Program-made: the position numbers and the translations under genes
In this document: piece after piece, positions 15,904 to 24,736 of the stretch
Numbering within the stretch: position 1 is the first letter of the stretch
Layout of the letters: each line of letters begins with the position of its first letter
Assembly (NCBI RefSeq): GCF_051960575.1
Contig: NZ_JBQCEE010000420.1
Location: 1-61,977, forward strand
Source: JBQCEE01 sp051960575
GTDB taxonomy: Bacteria; Actinomycetota; Actinomycetes; Mycobacteriales; Jatrophihabitantaceae
DNA length: 61,977 nucleotides
Direction: 5' to 3'
The notes under the pieces: generated by a model
Databases searched by the model: none
Seen by the model: the letters and a program-made list of their open reading frames with translations, nothing else
Told to the model about the DNA's origin: nothing

Positions 15904-17087
15904 GCCAGCTCGGCTTGGTCGATCGGCGTTCCCCGGGCGAGGGTCTGCTTGCTGAATATGAAGTCGCGGGGGCGGTTGATGCAGTCGGCCGCGATCATCT
16001 CGTTGTCGCGGAAGTAGTAGCAGACGAAGTCGCGATCGCGGGTCGGGTCTCCGTTGAGGATGATGTCGTCATAGCCGGCGTTGAGTCCAGCGATCTGGAG
16101 TTTGAGGTCGTACTGGTCGGACCAAAACCATGGCAGCGCGGAGATCTCCTTTGTCTTGCCGCATAGGGTCGCTGCGGCGATCTTGGCCTGTTCGGTGGCG
16201 CTCGGGACGGACTCCAGGCGGATCTTGCGGCCGTAGCGGGGGATGTATTGGCGGGTGCAGTCGCCCGCGGCCACGATGGCGGGGTCGCTGGTGCGGCCCC
16301 GGGGGTCGATCAGCACTCCGTCGTCGACCTTTAGCCCGGCCGCGGCGGCGAGTTCGGTATTCGGTTCAATCCCGATACCGATGACGACCAGATCGGCGGG
16401 AATCGATTCGCCGCCGGTCAGCACTACTTCGCGCACCCGGGTGTCGCCGATGAGGCCAACGACCAGGGCGCCGGTGCGGATGTCGATGCCCTCATCGCGG
16501 TGGATTCTGGTGAAGAAGGCCGAGACCTCGGGTGCGGTGACGCGTTCCAGGACGCGCTCGGCCGCTTCGAGCAGGGTCACCTCCAGCCCGAGGTTGCGAA
16601 GTGACGCTGCGCACTCGAGCCCGACGTAACCGCCGCCGATGATCACGGCTTGACGGCCCGGTCCCGCGACCGCCCGGATGCCCTCGACGTCGGCAGCCGT
16701 GCGCAGGTAGGACACGTGCTGCAGCTCGGCGCCCGGGATGGGCAGCCGCCGCGGACGCGAGCCAGTGCACAGCGCGAGCGAGTCGAATCGCAGCGATTCT
16801 CCGGTGCCGAGCACGAGTTCGCTGCGGTCCCGGTCGATTGACTCGACCCGGGCGTCGAGCAGTTCGATGCGCTGCTTGGCGTAGAACTGGGCGTTGCGAA
16901 TGGCCAGTTCGTCCAGGGTGTGCTGGCCGGCCAGGTAGGCCTTCGACAACGGCGGACGCTGGTAGGGCAACGCCGACTCGTCCCCGACGAGCACAACCTC
17001 GCCGGCCCAGCCCTCTTTTCGCAGGCTGGCGGCCAGCTGGGCACCGGCGTGACTTGCCCCGACGATGACCGCTCTCGGCTCGGTCAT
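15888..17087 (-). CDS. Ferredoxin reductase of the CYP153 system
   Basis: FAD-dependent NAD(P)H:ferredoxin reductase (399 residues) feeding electrons to the adjacent ferredoxin and P450. The FAD-binding VIVGASHAGAQLAASL is at the N-terminus, a second Rossmann motif VIIGGGYVGLECAASL at about 150, and the flavin site TSDPAIVAAGDCTR at about 275. ATG 17087 is chosen because it overlaps the P450 stop (ATGA); the longer frame to 17210 lies inside the P450 gene. The last residues, LAGLSN, look non-native: the stop lies within an IS256-like end (15885-15903), so roughly the final ten residues of the normal protein have probably been replaced. The loss is outside the cofactor sites, so activity may survive. 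Confidence 0.87.
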   Translation of the reverse strand: MTEPRAVIVGASHAGAQLAASLRKEGWAGEVVLVGDESALPYQRPPLSKAYLAGQHTLDELAIRNAQFYAKQRIELLDARVESIDRDRSELVLGTGESLRFDSLALCTGSRPRRLPIPGAELQHVSYLRTAADVEGIRAVAGPGRQAVIIGGGYVGLECAASLRNLGLEVTLLEAAERVLERVTAPEVSAFFTRIHRDEGIDIRTGALVVGLIGDTRVREVVLTGGESIPADLVVIGIGIEPNTELAAAAGLKVDDGVLIDPRGRTSDPAIVAAGDCTRQYIPRYGRKIRLESVPSATEQAKIAAATLCGKTKEISALPWFWSDQYDLKLQIAGLNAGYDDIILNGDPTRDRDFVCYYFRDNEMIAADCINRPRDFIFSKQTLARGTPIDQAELAGLSN

Positions 17088-18499
17088 TCGCCAGGTTTGG
17101 GCGTTAGGCGGACCGGCAGCTTGCTGATGCCGCGGACGAAGTTGGACTGCACGTACTCGGGCTCGCCGACGACCTCGATCTTGTCGAAGCGGGGGAGCAG
17201 CTCTTCCCAAAGGATGCGCAGCTGCAGTTCGGCGAGCCGGTTACCCATGCACCGGTGCACCCCGAATCCGAACGCGACGTGGTTGCGGGCGTTGCTGCGG
17301 TCGATGATCAGTTCGTCGGCACGCTCGAATTGCGTTTCGTCACGGTTGCCTGAGGCGTACCACATGACGACCTTGTCGCCCTTGCGAATGAACTGACCGT
17401 TGAGAATGGTGTCCTTCTTCGCGACGCGACGCATATAGGCAAGCGGTGTCTGCCAGCGGATGATCTCCGAGACCATGTTGGGGATCAGGTCGGGGTTGGC
17501 CTTGAGCTTGTCGAACTGGTCAGGGAACCGGTTGAGCGCCAGCACCCCGCCACTCATGGAGTTTCGGGTGGTGTCGTTACCGCCGATGATCAGCAGGAGC
17601 AGGTTGCCGATGAACTCCATCGGCCGGTTGATCAGGTCCTTGGTGCTCTCGTCGGCCTGAAGCATGCTGATCAGGTCAAAGCCGGGCGCCTCGCCGGAAG
17701 CTCTGCGAGCGGCTTTGTCGTGCCAGTGCGCGCTCAGGCTGCGGGCAGCATCGAGCATCCCGCGGAAGACCTCGTCGTTGTCTGAGGGGCCGCCGTTGGC
17801 CTGCTCCATCGATGCGCCGAGATCCGACCACTGCACCAGCTTGTGCCGTTGCTCAAGTGGAAAGTCCAGCAAAGTGGCGAGCATGCGCGCGGTCAGGTCG
17901 ACGGAGACCGTCCTGACCCAGTCGAATGGCTCGTTCACCGGAAGGCTGTCGAGCACCTCACGGACCCGTTCGCGGATGAGGCCCTCCATTTCGCGGAGGT
18001 TCTTCGGTGCGACGACACCCTGGACGGCTTGACGCTGCTGGTCGTGCTTGGGTGGGTCCATCGCGATGAACATCGCAACGTCCAGGAAGCGCGGGGGGGT
18101 GCCGATGATGATGAAGGGCTCGGCCGAGAACACGTCGTGGTTCTTGTCGACGGCGATGATGTCAGCGTGGCGGGTGACCGACCAGAACGGGCCGAACGGG
18201 CTGTTGGCCTGGTAGTGGACCGGGGCTTCCTTCCGCAGCCGCGCGAAGTAGGACTCCCACAGTCCCTGCCGATACAGGAAGGGGTTGCTTACATCGATGT
18301 CGAGCAGGTCGAGGTCCTCGACCGGTGGCAGCGGCTGCTCGACGAACATCTTCGTGCCGTTCGTGCCGGTCACCCAACGACGGACCTTGTCATAGGCGTG
18401 TGCGGCCTGAATGACACGGTCGATCGGGACGGCGGCTCGAATGCCGGTGTTGACTGCGTCCGGGATTCTGACTGCGTCCGGGATCCTCATCATGCTCAC
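17084..18499 (-). CDS. Cytochrome P450 CYP153, terminal alkane hydroxylase
   Basis: Soluble class I P450 hydroxylating the terminal carbon of medium-chain alkanes or other aliphatic or alicyclic substrates. CYP153 features are clear: AMDPPKHDQQRQAV, the I-helix IIGGNDTTRNSMSGG (about 300), EIIRWQTPLAYMRR with the ExxR pair, KVVMWYASGNRDE, and the haem loop FGFGVHRCMGNRL, then ELQLRILWEELLPRFD. Length 471 is slightly long; the extra is an N-terminal tandem duplication of RIPDAV from a near-perfect 15-nt repeat. It is second in a ferredoxin-P450-reductase operon, the arrangement known for CYP153 systems in mycobacteria and Alcanivorax. Confidence 0.92.
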   Translation of the reverse strand: MSMMRIPDAVRIPDAVNTGIRAAVPIDRVIQAAHAYDKVRRWVTGTNGTKMFVEQPLPPVEDLDLLDIDVSNPFLYRQGLWESYFARLRKEAPVHYQANSPFGPFWSVTRHADIIAVDKNHDVFSAEPFIIIGTPPRFLDVAMFIAMDPPKHDQQRQAVQGVVAPKNLREMEGLIRERVREVLDSLPVNEPFDWVRTVSVDLTARMLATLLDFPLEQRHKLVQWSDLGASMEQANGGPSDNDEVFRGMLDAARSLSAHWHDKAARRASGEAPGFDLISMLQADESTKDLINRPMEFIGNLLLLIIGGNDTTRNSMSGGVLALNRFPDQFDKLKANPDLIPNMVSEIIRWQTPLAYMRRVAKKDTILNGQFIRKGDKVVMWYASGNRDETQFERADELIIDRSNARNHVAFGFGVHRCMGNRLAELQLRILWEELLPRFDKIEVVGEPEYVQSNFVRGISKLPVRLTPKPGE

Positions 18500-18523
18500 C
18501 TGGCTCTCTGCGTGGGTTGCTCG

Positions 18524-18844
18524 TCACATCTGGAATTCGGGCAGCTGGACGGTCAATCCATCCCAGTCAGCGCGGACTGCCATTTGGCAAGACAAGCGAG
18601 ACGTCGACTGCCGTTCAGGGTTCATCGACAGCATCTCCTCCTCGACGTCACCGCTCGGGCCGACCAGCGCCGACCACTCCGGGTTGACGATGACGTGGCA
18701 GGTGCCGCAGGCGGCTTCGCCGCCGCAGTCGCCGTCGATGCCGGGGATCGCCTCGTTGACGGCGACCTGCATCAGCGAGTGACCCTCGACCAAGGGCGCT
18801 TCGTACTTCTCGCCATCGTGCGAGACAAAGGTGACGGTTGCCAT
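18524..18844 (-). CDS. [2Fe-2S] ferredoxin of the CYP153 system
   Basis: A 106-residue ferredoxin of the adrenodoxin/putidaredoxin type carrying electrons from reductase to P450. Cluster ligands are the three cysteines in CGGEAACGTCHV and the fourth in RLSCQM. The tail ends LTVQLPEFQM as in other CYP153 ferredoxins. It is the first gene of the operon, with 24 bp to the P450 start. Its own promoter should lie in the 390-bp gap upstream. Confidence 0.9.
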   Translation of the reverse strand: MATVTFVSHDGEKYEAPLVEGHSLMQVAVNEAIPGIDGDCGGEAACGTCHVIVNPEWSALVGPSGDVEEEMLSMNPERQSTSRLSCQMAVRADWDGLTVQLPEFQM

Positions 18845-19234
18845 GACAACTCCCGAGGTGTGTCTTGTCGGCTGCGTAGTCGCGTCGGTGTAGTCGCGTC
18901 GGTCCGTGGCGGGCGAGCGGCCTCCGGGCAGCCACCAGCTTGCGACGAAATGCTGCCGTGTGTCAAGTGCGCTGACAAATAGGCAGCTAATGTCAGTGAT
19001 GCTGGATGCGGTGCCGGCCGCTGTCGACGCAGATCGCTCGGGTGACGGGACGAGTCGCCGCGCTGCAGTGTCGCTGCAGTGCGGCTGCGGCGTGGCGCCG
19101 CATCATCGACAGAGGGCCCCGAGGCAGAGGCAGAGGCAGAGACGGTGGCAGGGGCAGGGGCAGAGGTGGCCATTTCATGCGCGCACGGCCGAGACAGCCC
19201 GCGGTTGTTCTCGCCTTCTGTGCGCGAACGGCGT
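18845..19234. other. Promoter region of the CYP153 operon; no supported gene
   Basis: About 390 bp upstream of the ferredoxin gene and downstream of the BtrH-like gene. It has a tandem repeat of GTAGTCGCGTCGGT near 18876-18903, and an inverted repeat TGTCA-N7-TGACA at 18961-18977 whose minus-strand reading includes TTGACA, a candidate -35 box with only a weak -10. Arginine-rich open frames here look like artefacts of the GC-rich repeats. Confidence 0.45.
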
Positions 19235-20326
19235 TCAAGCGGTGAGGTCGGTGGCGGCGTGGGCCAGACAATCGCGAAGGAATGTTTCGAGGGCGGGTAG
19301 GTGCTGTAGTTCGTCTGCTGCGATCGCGTGGCCTTCTGCGAGATCGGCCGCAGACCCCGCTGCGGCCGCCGCTGCGGTCGCCGCTGCGTTCGCCGCTGCG
19401 GTCCATGCTGCCGCGGCGTCTGACGCGGCCGCCGCTACCTGTGCGACAGCGCTGCTGTGCAGGTGCAGATTCGCGTCGTGGGCGCCTTGGGCGAGCAGCT
19501 TCCTGAACAGTCCGCCGCCGGTTCCCGCTTTCTCGACGAAGGCCGCGAAGGAGCGCAGCGTGAGGTCGAGGGCCGCGGGGTGGAAGATGTCAGGCCACCG
19601 CATGAAGTCCTCGACGAACAGCGCCACCCCGGCTAGCCCTGCTGCCGCGACGCTGGGATGCGCGGACCCGACGGTGGTGAACCCGGGCGGGGAGGGCGAT
19701 CTCGTCGTCATGGCCTGCGCACTGCGGCGGAAGGCGTCGGCGAGGGCGACGCCGAGGTCCGGGAGGTTGTCGGGCCAGATGATGTCGTAGGTCGTGTGCC
19801 GTGTCGGCTCGGGAAAAGACGTGGAGGACCGCGCTCGGGCCAAGGCGTCGAAGGTCACCAGTTGGGTGTCTGCGCGGTCGTTGTCGACGACGTGAACGAC
19901 CTGCTGCTCGTCGTCATAGCCGATGAGGACGATGTCGTGGCGGCTCATGCGCAGCCGCACCCTCAGGTAGGGAAGTTCGGCGATGTCGGCCCACGCGAGC
20001 ACCGGGCGCCCTTGGTCGAGTTGGTCGCGCACGTGCTGCCAGCCCGCCCCGGGATCGTCGGTGGACCGCAGGGCGGCGTGGCCGCCGAGGCGGTGGATCA
20101 GGTCGAGTTCGAGATCGCTGCCGCGGCCGACGAGGTAGACGGGCGGGATGAGGGTGCTGGATCGCACGTAGTGGAAATCGAGAGATCCGCCGAGAGCGAA
20201 CACGAGACCCTCGCTGGGTGGTCCGTCCCAGCCGAGGCGGTGCCACTGCATCAGGTCGCGCAGCGCCGCGGAGCCGCAGTGGCCGCCCATCAGGTGCGGG
20301 TAGTCGGTCAGTAGTGCGCGCGGCAC
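19235..20326 (-). CDS. BtrH N-terminal / DUF4872 domain protein
   Basis: Resembles butirosin biosynthesis protein H in its N-terminal half: a papain-like acyltransferase fold with GGHCGSAALRDLM (catalytic Cys at about residue 17), GGSLDFHYV, HRLGGHAAL and the histidine/aspartate region MSRHDIVLIGYDDEQQVVHVVDND. BtrH moves an acyl group from a carrier protein to an amine. The C-terminal half fits DUF4872, ending in an alanine-rich helical tail. GTG 20326 with AAAGGGG upstream is the likely start; the frame extends further but into the P450 gene. No carrier-protein gene is near, so the acyl donor and acceptor are unknown. It follows the P450 and thioesterase genes on the same strand. Confidence 0.7.
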   Translation of the reverse strand: MPRALLTDYPHLMGGHCGSAALRDLMQWHRLGWDGPPSEGLVFALGGSLDFHYVRSSTLIPPVYLVGRGSDLELDLIHRLGGHAALRSTDDPGAGWQHVRDQLDQGRPVLAWADIAELPYLRVRLRMSRHDIVLIGYDDEQQVVHVVDNDRADTQLVTFDALARARSSTSFPEPTRHTTYDIIWPDNLPDLGVALADAFRRSAQAMTTRSPSPPGFTTVGSAHPSVAAAGLAGVALFVEDFMRWPDIFHPAALDLTLRSFAAFVEKAGTGGGLFRKLLAQGAHDANLHLHSSAVAQVAAAASDAAAAWTAAANAAATAAAAAAGSAADLAEGHAIAADELQHLPALETFLRDCLAHAATDLTA

Positions 20327-20373
20327 GGGTGCCCCTTTGTCGGTGATCTGGGATCGCGAGTTGTGATCGGCGA

Positions 20374-21615
20374 TCAGGCGGCGTGGACGGGTAGCGAGGT
20401 CAGACCGCGAAAGGACAGGCCGGCGCGCCAGGTCGGTTCGTCGCGTGCTGTCAGGTTTGGGAAGCGGGTCAGCAGGCGGGAAAGGGCTTCGGCGCCCTCC
20501 ATGCGTGCCAGGGCGGCGCCCAGGCAGTAGTGGATGCCGCCGCCGAAGGACAGCGGCGAGGGGCTGGGCCGCCCGAGGTCGAGCTGGTCGGCGTTGGCGT
20601 AGCGGTCCGGGTCGCGGTTCGCGGAGCCGAGCAGCATCAACACGACCTGCCCGGGCTCGATGGCGGTGTCGCCGATCGTGGTGGTGGTCAGCGCGGTACG
20701 GCCGTTGGTCTGCACCGGTGCGTCCCAGCGCAGCAGCTCCTCGACCGCGTTGGCGGCGAGATCGGGTGCGGCGCGGAGCTTGGCGGCTTGGTCCGGGTGG
20801 GCGAGCAGTGCTGCTGTGCCGTTGCCGATGAGGTTCGTCGTGGTCTCGAAGCCGGCGGCGAAGAGCAGGATCGCGGTGCCGATGCACTCGTCGTGATCGA
20901 GGGTGTCGCGGCCGCGGGCGGTCGCGAGGCGGCTGAGCAGGTCGTCGCCGGGGCGGCGCCGTTTGCCGGCGAGGATGTCACCGAGGTAGTCGGCCAGGTG
21001 GTCTTCGGCGATGGCGGCGCGTTCGACGGCGGCGGCGTCGGCGGCCGGTTCGAGCGGTGCCATGAGGTCGCGTACCAAGGCTGCGGCGGCAGCGCGTCCG
21101 TCCGGGGGCAGGCCCAGCAGATCCCCGATGACCGACACGGGCAACGGCAGGGCGAGGTCGGTGACGAGGTCGGCTTCGCGCTTGTCGGCGATGTGGTCCA
21201 GCAACTGTTCGACGGTGTTAACCACGGCGCCGCGCATCTCGCGGATATGGCGGGCGGTGAACACGTCGGCGACCAGGGTGCGCAGCCGGTGGTGATCGGG
21301 TGGGTTGCGGAACAGCATGGTGCGCCGAAATCGGTGCATCGCGCGCTCGGCGAGCTCGGCTGGGACCGATGACAGCCGGAAACCTAGGGACTCGTCGGCC
21401 TTGCCCAGGGCGCGGTCGCGCAGGGCGGTGTCACAGTCACGGAATCGGCTCAGGACGACGACACCGCTGGCGCTGACGTGGATCGGTGCGATCTCGCGCA
21501 GGCGCCGGTAGGCAGCGTACGGGCCCGCCGGCCCGTGCTGGGACAGCAGGACCTCCAGGAGCAGATGGTCACCCGCGTCGCCGGTGGTCGACGCCTGCTC
21601 TGTGCGTTTCGTCAT
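20374..21615 (-). CDS. Cytochrome P450, soluble bacterial (CYP107-like)
   Basis: A 413-residue P450 with the I-helix LLFAAGFETTTNLIG, the ExxR motif in EELLRWDAPV, and the haem-binding loop LSFGGGIHYCLGAALAR. Overall it resembles the CYP107 type that hydroxylates macrolides, terpenoids or fatty acids; no substrate can be deduced. ATG 21615 is chosen because it overlaps the stop of the thioesterase gene, and the frame beyond it is arginine-rich shadow sequence. Redox partners are not adjacent, although the CYP153 ferredoxin and reductase are about 2 kb away. Confidence 0.87.
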   Translation of the reverse strand: MTKRTEQASTTGDAGDHLLLEVLLSQHGPAGPYAAYRRLREIAPIHVSASGVVVLSRFRDCDTALRDRALGKADESLGFRLSSVPAELAERAMHRFRRTMLFRNPPDHHRLRTLVADVFTARHIREMRGAVVNTVEQLLDHIADKREADLVTDLALPLPVSVIGDLLGLPPDGRAAAAALVRDLMAPLEPAADAAAVERAAIAEDHLADYLGDILAGKRRRPGDDLLSRLATARGRDTLDHDECIGTAILLFAAGFETTTNLIGNGTAALLAHPDQAAKLRAAPDLAANAVEELLRWDAPVQTNGRTALTTTTIGDTAIEPGQVVLMLLGSANRDPDRYANADQLDLGRPSPSPLSFGGGIHYCLGAALARMEGAEALSRLLTRFPNLTARDEPTWRAGLSFRGLTSLPVHAA

Positions 21616-22172
21616 CCGCCCGCGGCCCTCGTGAAGTGGTGGGTGTCGACCACGACGAAGGTGGCCTCGGCCGTTGCGACGACGATGTCGTCGAGGTTGC
21701 GCAGCGCGGCCGAGACGGGCAGACGCCGACCGACACGTTCGCCGTGATCCGCGCGCAGCACATACCGGGCGCCGAGCCGGACCGGCGCCAAGTAGCTGAC
21801 GCGCAAGTCGCGCGTCACGGCCAGCTCGCCGATCAGGTAGAGCAGGAACCCGAACAGGTCGTCGAAGGCCATGGCCACGGCACCGCCGTGAGCTACCCCC
21901 GGTGCACCGGTATGGCGGTCGTCGAAGGTGTGCTCGGCCTGAACGCCGCTGCCGCGGCGACGCACCGCCAGGTGCAGCCCGTGGGGGTTGTCGGGCCCGC
22001 ATCCCACGCAGCCGGGCGAGTGGGGCGCGAACAGCTGGCCGTCCTCGACGGGCTGGAACGCCGCGGCCCAGCTGGCGATCACCGGATCGACAGTCTGCTC
22101 AACGCTCGCGACCGTCGTCTCGGCACCGGCTCGCGCGTCCCGGGCAGGGCGGTTGTGTGTACCGTCGGTCAC
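21612..22172 (-). CDS. PaaI-type hotdog thioesterase
   Basis: A hotdog-fold acyl-CoA thioesterase. SPGCVGCGPDNPHGLHL, then GVAHGGAVAMAFDDLFGFLL (the HGG motif and catalytic acidic residue) and TRDLRVSYLAPVRLG are the family marks. GTG 22172 is a plausible start; the frame stays open to 22247, but that extension crosses the inverted repeat and -35-like sequence of the divergent promoter region. It is the first gene of the leftward unit thioesterase-P450-BtrH, facing the TetR gene. Confidence 0.75.
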   Translation of the reverse strand: MTDGTHNRPARDARAGAETTVASVEQTVDPVIASWAAAFQPVEDGQLFAPHSPGCVGCGPDNPHGLHLAVRRRGSGVQAEHTFDDRHTGAPGVAHGGAVAMAFDDLFGFLLYLIGELAVTRDLRVSYLAPVRLGARYVLRADHGERVGRRLPVSAALRNLDDIVVATAEATFVVVDTHHFTRAAGG

Positions 22173-22180
22173 CAGGACAC

Positions 22181-22209
22181 CATTGACGATGACCCAAGAA
22201 CTGTCAATG
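22181..22209. promoter_or_regulatory. Candidate TetR operator in the divergent promoter region
   Basis: CATTGAC and GTCAATG form a perfect 7-bp inverted repeat with a 15-bp spacer, 102 bp before the TetR start and just upstream of the thioesterase start. The same core, TTGAC-N15-GTCAA, occurs at 23047-23071. On the minus strand it contains TTGACA, a good -35 box for the thioesterase unit, so a bound regulator would block transcription. Confidence 0.5.
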
Positions 22210-22311
22210 AGGCGACAGGATTGGAGCCGGTGTTCAGCTCGTGACACGGACGGGTGGCCGGCTACGGTGTCCTTGCGCTGACGACGGCCCAGGTTTGTCT
22301 AGCATTGCGGG

Positions 22312-22974
22312 GTGGGCAGCGGGTCGTTGCGCGAGTCGTTCCGGCAGCACATGCGCGAGCGGGTGCTGCTGACAGCGCACGCACTCACCGTGGAGAAGGG
22401 CTGGGATCGCGTCCGCCTCAGCGAGATCGCCGAGATCGTCGGTGTGTCGCGGCCCACCATCTACAAGGAGTTCGGCGACAAGGCGGGGCTCGGCGACGCG
22501 ATGCTCGTCGCGGAAGCCGAACGGTTCCTCGCCGGCATCACGACCACCCTTGAGGAGCACGCCGAGGACGCTGCTGCAGCAATTCTTGCTGCCGTGGCGT
22601 ACACCCTCGACGAAGCCGAACGGAGCCCGCTACTCAAAGCGGTCCTGACCTCAAACCGAGACAGTGCCGAGGCCTCAGGTGGCGGGGACGGGCGCAGCGA
22701 CGCAAACCGCGGTGGTGGCACGGGGATGCTGCCACTACTCACGACCTCGCACTCGATGCTGCACACCGCCTCGGCCGCCCTGGTCACCTGGTTCGCCGAC
22801 CATTTTCCGGACCTGGCCCCCGTGGACGTGGCCGACGGCGTGGACGCCCTGGTGCGCCTGACGGTCAGCCACCTGGTCCTGCCCGACGACACTCGCGAGG
22901 GCACCTCCCGCCGTATCACCCTCGTCGCGTTGCGGTACCTGCGCCTGGACGACATCGCCACCTCGCGGCTGTAG
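22312..22974 (+). CDS. TetR-family transcriptional regulator
   Basis: A 220-residue TetR-type repressor. The N-terminal helix-turn-helix spans about residues 20-62 (RVRLSEIAEIVGVSRPTIYKEF); the C-terminal ligand domain is helical and family-unspecific. It starts at GTG 22312 and is divergent from the thioesterase-P450-BtrH unit and collinear with the P450-transglutaminase-dehydrogenase unit. Matching inverted repeats on both sides of the gene (22181-22209 and 23047-23071) suggest it represses both units; an acyl-CoA or the P450 substrate would be a logical inducer. Confidence 0.87.
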   Translation: MGSGSLRESFRQHMRERVLLTAHALTVEKGWDRVRLSEIAEIVGVSRPTIYKEFGDKAGLGDAMLVAEAERFLAGITTTLEEHAEDAAAAILAAVAYTLDEAERSPLLKAVLTSNRDSAEASGGGDGRSDANRGGGTGMLPLLTTSHSMLHTASAALVTWFADHFPDLAPVDVADGVDALVRLTVSHLVLPDDTREGTSRRITLVALRYLRLDDIATSRL

Positions 22975-23046
22975 CCCAACACATCGGCCGGCAAGAGGCG
23001 GGCGAAAGTGTCGCCTGACAGGTCGCGGCGAACCCAGACGCAAGAG

Positions 23047-23071
23047 TTGACGATTCCGCACTTCTCGTCAA
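23047..23071. promoter_or_regulatory. Second candidate TetR operator
   Basis: TTGAC-N15-GTCAA, the same geometry as the site at 22183-22207 and with GAT after the first half in both. A nested GTCAA-N4-TTGAC lies at 23067-23080, and TTGACA at 23076-23081 is a candidate -35 box about 17 bp before AGTATT, ahead of the P450 gene. Confidence 0.45.
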
Positions 23072-23251
23072 TAGGTTGACAAGACTGGAATGAATGTAAG
23101 TATTGGCGGAGGCGTGGCAGTCCGCAGCCCACCCGGTGCGCCGGCTTGGCGTGCCGGTCGGGCTGAACCGACTCGGCGTTCGACTGCCGCGTTCGCCGCC
23201 AGCGATCCCGTTCGCGCGCTGGCCTACGTGGAAGGCAGGTGCCGCCGCCCG

Positions 23252-24736
23252 ATGACCAGGACGATCGTCAACCCGGCCCGCGAGTTTCGGCAGCGACTGT
23301 CCTCGGTGCTTCTGGTGCCGCTGCCCGAGCGCGTCGAGTCCGGAATCCGATCTGTCAGCCGCTCCGGGCCCGTCCGCACGCTGGCTGACCCGCCGCCCGG
23401 CTCCGGCCCGCCGCCCGGCTCCGGCCCGCCGCCCGTGCCCGGCGACGCCGGTCTTGTGCTGCTCGGTCACACCTTGGACGACATCCGCTTCGGATGCCAG
23501 TTCACTCGCGACCGCTACCAGCGGTCCGGGCCGGTGTCGTGGATGGGCGCCCTCGGCACCCGCGTGGTCGTCATCTCCGGCGCCGAAGCCACCCAGCAGG
23601 CCCTGACCACCGACGCGAAAGCGTCCTCCCAATCCGGCTGGACCTGTCTGATCGATGCGTTCTTTCACCGCGGCCCGATGCTGATGAGCTTCGACGAGCA
23701 CAAGATGCACCGCCGCATCACACACGAGGCGTTCACCCGGCCCCGCCTGACCAGCTACACGCGGAAGGTCAGCCCCGCCGTGCGCGCCCCGGTCGCCGAC
23801 TGGCCAACCGACGCTGCGACCCGCGTCTATCCGCTGCTCAAGGCGCTGACCCTCGACATCGCCACCGACGTCTTCATGGGCAGGCGCGGCGGGCGCGAGG
23901 ACACCGACGCGATCAACAACGCCTTCGTCGCGAGTGTCAGCGCCGCCAGCGCCATTATCCGAGCCCCACTGCCCGGCACCCGGTATCGGGCCGGCATCAC
24001 CGGACGTCGCCTGCTCGAGGACCACTTCACCCGGCACCTGCCGTACGCCCGAACCAGCGACGGTGACGACCTGTTCGCCGGGCCGTGCAGCGCCCGCACC
24101 GAAGACGGCGAGCAGGTCAGCGACGCCGACATCGTCAGCCACATGATCTTCCTCATGATGGCGGCCCACGACACCTTCACCATCACTGCGCCGCCCCTGT
24201 ACTACCTCGCCGAACACCCCGACTGGCAGCACCGAGCCCGAGCCGAATCCGATGCCCTAGGCGACCGCAACCCGGCCATCGACGACCTCGAATCGCTGAC
24301 CTCGCTCGATCTTGTGGTCAAGGAGACGCTGCGTCTCGTCGCGCCGTGCCGATCATCCTGCGCAAGACCGTCCGCGACGTCGCCATCGCCGACCACCACA
24401 TCCGCGCCGACACGCTCGTGGCCATCGCAGGCGCGGTCAACCACTTCGACCCTGACGTGTGGCGCGCACCGGATCAGTTCGACCCGGTGCGATTCGCCGA
24501 CGTCCGCGCCGGGGACACGGACCACCGATTCGCCTGGGTCCCATTCGGCGGTGGCGCCCACAAGTGCATCGGCCTGCACGTCGCCACCCTCGAAGTCAAA
24601 GCGATCCTGCACGAACTGCCGCGCTCGCACACCTGGACCGTGCCTTCGGGCCACACCGTCCGCTGGGACAACACCTTTCTGCCCATCACGGTCGGCGGGC
24701 TTCCGCCTCACCCTCTCGCGCCGGCCAGCCCGTTGA
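23252..24736 (+). pseudogene. Cytochrome P450 (CYP136-like), two compensating frameshifts
   Basis: P450 sequence is continuous only if two frame changes are allowed. The first frame carries MSFDEHKMHRRITHEAFTRP, the I-helix MAAHDTFTI and SLDLVVKETLRLVAP; after about 24344 (one base missing) the second frame gives VPIILRKTVRDV and the haem loop FGGGAHKCIG; near 24694 (one extra G in a GGG run) it returns to the first frame and ends GGFRLTLSRRPAR at 24736. With both corrected it is a normal P450 of about 495 residues. ATG 23252 is the likely start. A proline-rich linker of 18-bp repeats follows the first 45 residues. Substrate unknown; the CYP136/138 resemblance is an impression. Errors and true decay cannot be told apart here. 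Confidence 0.72.
23389..23442. repeat. Three 18-bp tandem repeats encoding a Pro-Gly-Ser linker
   Basis: Two identical copies of CCCGCCGCCCGGCTCCGG and a third degenerate copy sit inside the P450 N-terminal region and encode repeating PPPGSG. Such tracts change length easily by slippage. Confidence 0.8.

Noticed and set aside
23389..23442. Possible CRISPR-like or regulatory repeat array
   Set aside because: The three 18-bp units are contiguous, in frame and encode a Pro-Gly-Ser linker; there are no spacers. No CRISPR array was seen anywhere in the window.
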